Part shown: positions 7,118-8,847 of the stretch, piece by piece
Layout of the letters: each line of letters starts with the position of its first letter
Numbering within the stretch: position 1 is the stretch's first letter
From: JBCCZC01 sp039188505
GTDB lineage: Bacteria; Pseudomonadota; Gammaproteobacteria; Xanthomonadales; SZUA-38
Length of the DNA: 8,847 bases
NCBI GenBank assembly: GCA_039188505.1
Contig: JBCCZC010000235.1
Location: 1 to 8,847 of the forward strand
Direction: 5' to 3'
The notes under the pieces: generated by a model
The model's database searches: none
Seen by the model: the letters and a program-made list of their open reading frames with translations, nothing else
What the model was told of the DNA's origin: nothing
Made by a program: the position numbers and the translations under genes

Positions 7118-8674
7118 ATGACGAAGAACAGGTGGATGCTGGGAGCGCTCGTCGCGCTGCCGCTAGTTGCCGGGTCCGCATTTGCGGGCGCCAAGCCCGA
7201 CCAGGTCAATCGCCTGGACGAGGACCTGACGCCGATGGGTTCGGAACGTGACGGCAACGAGGCCGGAACCATTCCGGCCTGGACCGGGGGTATCACGGAG
7301 GCGCCCGCGGGCTACTCTCCGGGCGATCATCACCCCGATCCGTTCGCGGACGACGAGATCCAGTTCACGATCACGGCGCAGAACATGGCGCAGTACCGGG
7401 AAAATCTCTCACCCGGGCAGATCGCCATGCTCGAGCGCTATCCGGATACGTTCAAGATGGACGTCTACCGGACGCGCCGGACGGCCTCGTTCCCCGAGCC
7501 CGTCTACGAGGCCACGAAGCAGAATGGCCGCACCGGTCGCCTGGTGGCCGAGGGCGAGGGCGTGGAAAACGTGTCCTTCGGATTCCCGTTCCCGTTCCCC
7601 GAAAATGCCTATGAGCTGATGTGGAACCACAAGCTCAAGTACAAGGGCACGGGCGGCGTGCGCTACAACAACCAGGTGGCGCCTACCGCGAACGGCCAGT
7701 ACACCGTGGTGAAGCTGCGTGAGGAACTGCTGGGCCTGTACTACCAGGAAGGCGCGACGATCGAGGACATCAACAACGTCCTGCTCTACTTCTACCAGGT
7801 CGTCGAGGCCCCGGCGCGGCTTGCGGGCAACGTTCTTCTCGTGCACGAGACGATGAATCAGCTCGAGCTGCCGCGTCAGGCGTGGATCTATAACCCGGGC
7901 CAGCGTCGCGTCCGCCGCGCGCCCAACGTCGCCTACGACAACCCGGGCACGGCGTCGGATGGTTTGCGAACCAACGATATGACCGACATGTTCAACGGCG
8001 CCATGGACCGCTTCGACTGGACCGTCGTCGGCAAGCGGGAGATGTACATCCCGTACAACTCCTACAAGGCTCATAGCGACCAGAACAATTACGACGATCT
8101 GGTCCGTCCGGGTCACCTGAATCCCGACCTCATGCGCTATGAGCTGCACCGCGTGTGGGTCGTGGAGGCGAACGTGAAGCAGGGCACGCGCCACATCAAC
8201 TCACGGCGCACCTACTACATGGACGAGGACAGCTACCAGATCGCGCTGATCGACCACTACGACAATCGCGGCGAGCTGTGGCGCTTCTCCGAAGCCCATT
8301 CGATCAATTACTACGAGGTGCCCCTGTACTTCCAAGACGACCTGTTCAAGTACTGCGGCGAGCGCCGCCGTCCGCCCTACCGCTGGTTCGTGATGGGCCC
8401 GGCCCGCAGCGGCACCGGCATTCACATCGACCCGCTCGGCACCTCCGCCTGGAACGCACTCATTGTCGGACACAAAAGGTGGGGCATTTCGGTCGCATGC
8501 CTGATAACATCGGTACTGGTAACGACCAGAGGCTTTAGCCTTTCTGCTGGTATTATTGGATATTTTCCATGTTCATGCTTGGAGGTGCTGCTTTGCTCCC
8601 TGATATTTTTCGTAGTGATCTTAAGAAATACGGGAGATCAATGGCTCATGAAATCTCTAACTTTCAGCAGGTGA
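7118..8674 (+). CDS. DUF1329-family exported protein; native part ends near 8326, rest of the ORF is foreign
   Basis: The ATG at 7118 is preceded by AGGGA (7107-7111), 14 bases after the DUF1302 stop, so the two are co-transcribed. Residues 1-23 are a signal peptide (core LGALVALPLVAGS, cleavage after AFA). The family hallmark follows at 37-58 (LTPMGSERDGNEAG, then TIPAWTGG). The DUF1329 body, which has a LolA/LolB-like fold in the family, runs to SEAHSINYYEVPLY, about residue 403, and is normal to that point. DUF1329 proteins are usually about 450 residues, so roughly the last 50 are missing. From about 8312-8329 the same frame continues as JMJD6-like JmjC sequence to 8482 and then as a hydrophobic, unrecognised stretch to the TGA at 8672-8674, giving an apparent 518-residue product. 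I read this as a chimeric join. The true gene is a periplasmic or outer-membrane-associated partner of DUF1302, probably in handling hydrophobic molecules (inference). Confidence 0.8.
   Translation: MTKNRWMLGALVALPLVAGSAFAGAKPDQVNRLDEDLTPMGSERDGNEAGTIPAWTGGITEAPAGYSPGDHHPDPFADDEIQFTITAQNMAQYRENLSPGQIAMLERYPDTFKMDVYRTRRTASFPEPVYEATKQNGRTGRLVAEGEGVENVSFGFPFPFPENAYELMWNHKLKYKGTGGVRYNNQVAPTANGQYTVVKLREELLGLYYQEGATIEDINNVLLYFYQVVEAPARLAGNVLLVHETMNQLELPRQAWIYNPGQRRVRRAPNVAYDNPGTASDGLRTNDMTDMFNGAMDRFDWTVVGKREMYIPYNSYKAHSDQNNYDDLVRPGHLNPDLMRYELHRVWVVEANVKQGTRHINSRRTYYMDEDSYQIALIDHYDNRGELWRFSEAHSINYYEVPLYFQDDLFKYCGERRRPPYRWFVMGPARSGTGIHIDPLGTSAWNALIVGHKRWGISVACLITSVLVTTRGFSLSAGIIGYFPCSCLEVLLCSLIFFVVILRNTGDQWLMKSLTFSR
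8312..8482 (+). pseudogene. JMJD6-like JmjC-domain fragment, probably eukaryotic, joined in frame to DUF1329
   Basis: About 57 residues are very close to the centre of animal/protist JMJD6, the Fe(II)/2-oxoglutarate-dependent lysyl hydroxylase. After the shared YEVP come FQDDLFKYCGE, then RRPPYRWFVMGPARSG, TGIHIDPLGTSAWN and GHKRW. The first two iron ligands of the HxD...H triad are present (His at 8423-8425, Asp at 8429-8431), as is the 2-oxoglutarate-binding lysine of GHKRW (8474-8476, K204 in human JMJD6). The third ligand (His273 in human) and the entire remainder are absent, so this piece cannot be a working enzyme. Similarity begins at the YxVPxYF region of DUF1329 and ends abruptly after the Trp. 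Bacterial JmjC/cupin proteins exist, but this level of match to JMJD6 points to a eukaryotic source. Judged from remembered family sequences, not a search. Confidence 0.75.
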
Positions 8675-8701
8675 TACACTTGCTCACACTTGCTGTAGTA
8701 A
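8479..8701. other. AT-richer segment of unknown origin between the JMJD6-like and Tex pieces
   Basis: Composition changes sharply from GC-rich coding to AT-rich DNA. The forward frame of the upstream ORF stays open to 8674 and gives a hydrophobic, low-information stretch (SAGIIGYFPCSCLEVLL and following). Another forward frame is open at 8569-8760 and runs across the Tex join. I recognise neither, and the reverse frames are broken. It starts at a splice-donor-like AAG|GTGGGG (8476-8484) and contains CTAAC followed by TTTCAG at 8657-8668, so an intron is one possible reading. Confidence 0.4.
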
Positions 8702-8847
8702 ATGTGTCCTCCTCAAAAACAAACAGCCCAGGCAGAAATGACGGTCAAAGGCTTAATTGAAAAATATGGGATAGAGGTGATCGCAGTAGGAAATGGTACA
8801 GCCGGTCGTGAAAGTGAGACTTTCCTCAAAAAGATAGGGCTACCCAA
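8702..8847 (+). CDS. tex: Internal fragment of the transcription accessory protein Tex (3' end beyond the window)
   Basis: The frame from the ATG at 8702 to the end of the window reads PPQKQTAQAEM, then GLIEKYGIEVIAVGNGTAGRE, then SETFLKKIGLP. This matches the YqgF/RNase H-like region of bacterial Tex (E. coli YhgF), where PHPPQ, a helix, and AIGNGTASRET occur in the same order. Tex is an RNA-binding protein of about 720-780 residues with a C-terminal S1 domain; this region lies in its middle, so both the N-terminal half and the C-terminus are missing. A stop (TAA 8699-8701) directly precedes the ATG and the conserved residues upstream of PP are absent in every frame, so the join lies near 8702-8708. 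The ATG is not a real start. Codon use (AAA, GAA, ATA, TTA) differs from the rest of the window. The AGRE variant is reminiscent of Tex from deltaproteobacteria-like or Firmicute-like bacteria (weak inference). Confidence 0.75.
   Translation, partial: MCPPQKQTAQAEMTVKGLIEKYGIEVIAVGNGTAGRESETFLKKIGLP

Noticed and set aside
5295..7181. Reverse-strand ORF of 628 residues opposite the DUF1302 gene
   Set aside because: Same shadow composition, and it runs across two real gene boundaries.
7118..8674. A novel secreted DUF1329-JmjC-transmembrane fusion protein
   Set aside because: The JmjC part lacks its third iron ligand and most of the fold, the hydrophobic tail coincides with a composition break and a donor-like site, and an unrelated Tex fragment follows. 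A chimeric join explains all of this more simply.
8569..8760. Forward 63-residue ORF at the right end
   Set aside because: It crosses the junction into the Tex fragment in the wrong frame and resembles no family I know.
1..8847. CRISPR arrays, tRNA/rRNA genes, insertion sequences, att sites
   Set aside because: No regularly spaced direct repeats, cloverleaf-like sequences, transposase motifs or flanking inverted repeats were seen.

Overview
The first ~8.3 kb read as one GC-rich genomic segment of a Gram-negative bacterium, most likely an uncultured and possibly marine gammaproteobacterium. The evidence is dense GC-biased coding, a lipobox lipoprotein, an outer-membrane-type beta-barrel ending in Phe, and the DUF1302-DUF1329 gene pair, which is common in environmental Gammaproteobacteria and Betaproteobacteria. 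The lineage is an inference from gene content; no rRNA or other marker gene is present.

Layout. (1) Positions 1-1407 (+): the 3' part of a gene whose product starts in the C-terminal third of a class II DNA photolyase and continues in frame into a complete renalase-like FAD/NAD(P)-dependent oxidoreductase. (2) Positions 1404-2786 (-): a DASS/SLC13-family permease, convergent with gene 1; one CTAG at 1404-1407 supplies the TAG stop of both genes. (3) Positions 2787-3027: a 241-bp divergent intergenic region with a candidate promoter, a perfect 6-2-6 palindrome and a small hairpin. (4) Positions 3028 to about 8326 (+): a tight three-gene unit made of a lipoprotein serine esterase/lipase (Pla-1/cef, VolA-like), a DUF1302 outer-membrane beta-barrel and a secreted DUF1329 protein. 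A surface esterase, a barrel and a DUF1329 protein together suggest breakdown and passage of a hydrophobic ester or lipid across the outer membrane. That role is inferred from context.

The last ~530 bases do not belong with the rest. Inside the DUF1329 gene, at the codons for Tyr-Glu-Val-Pro (about 8312-8329), the reading frame passes without a break into a strongly JMJD6-like JmjC segment (to 8482) that looks eukaryotic. It carries the HxD iron ligands and the 2-oxoglutarate lysine. Homology then stops exactly where a splice-donor-like AAG|GTGGGG occurs. About 220 AT-richer bases follow in which I recognise nothing. From 8702 to the end the sequence encodes an internal piece of the bacterial transcription accessory protein Tex, in AT-rich codons. 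Three unrelated pieces in 530 bases are best explained by a chimeric assembly or composite sequence. A real DUF1329-JmjC fusion is much less likely. The rightmost part should not be used for functional inference until the junctions are checked.
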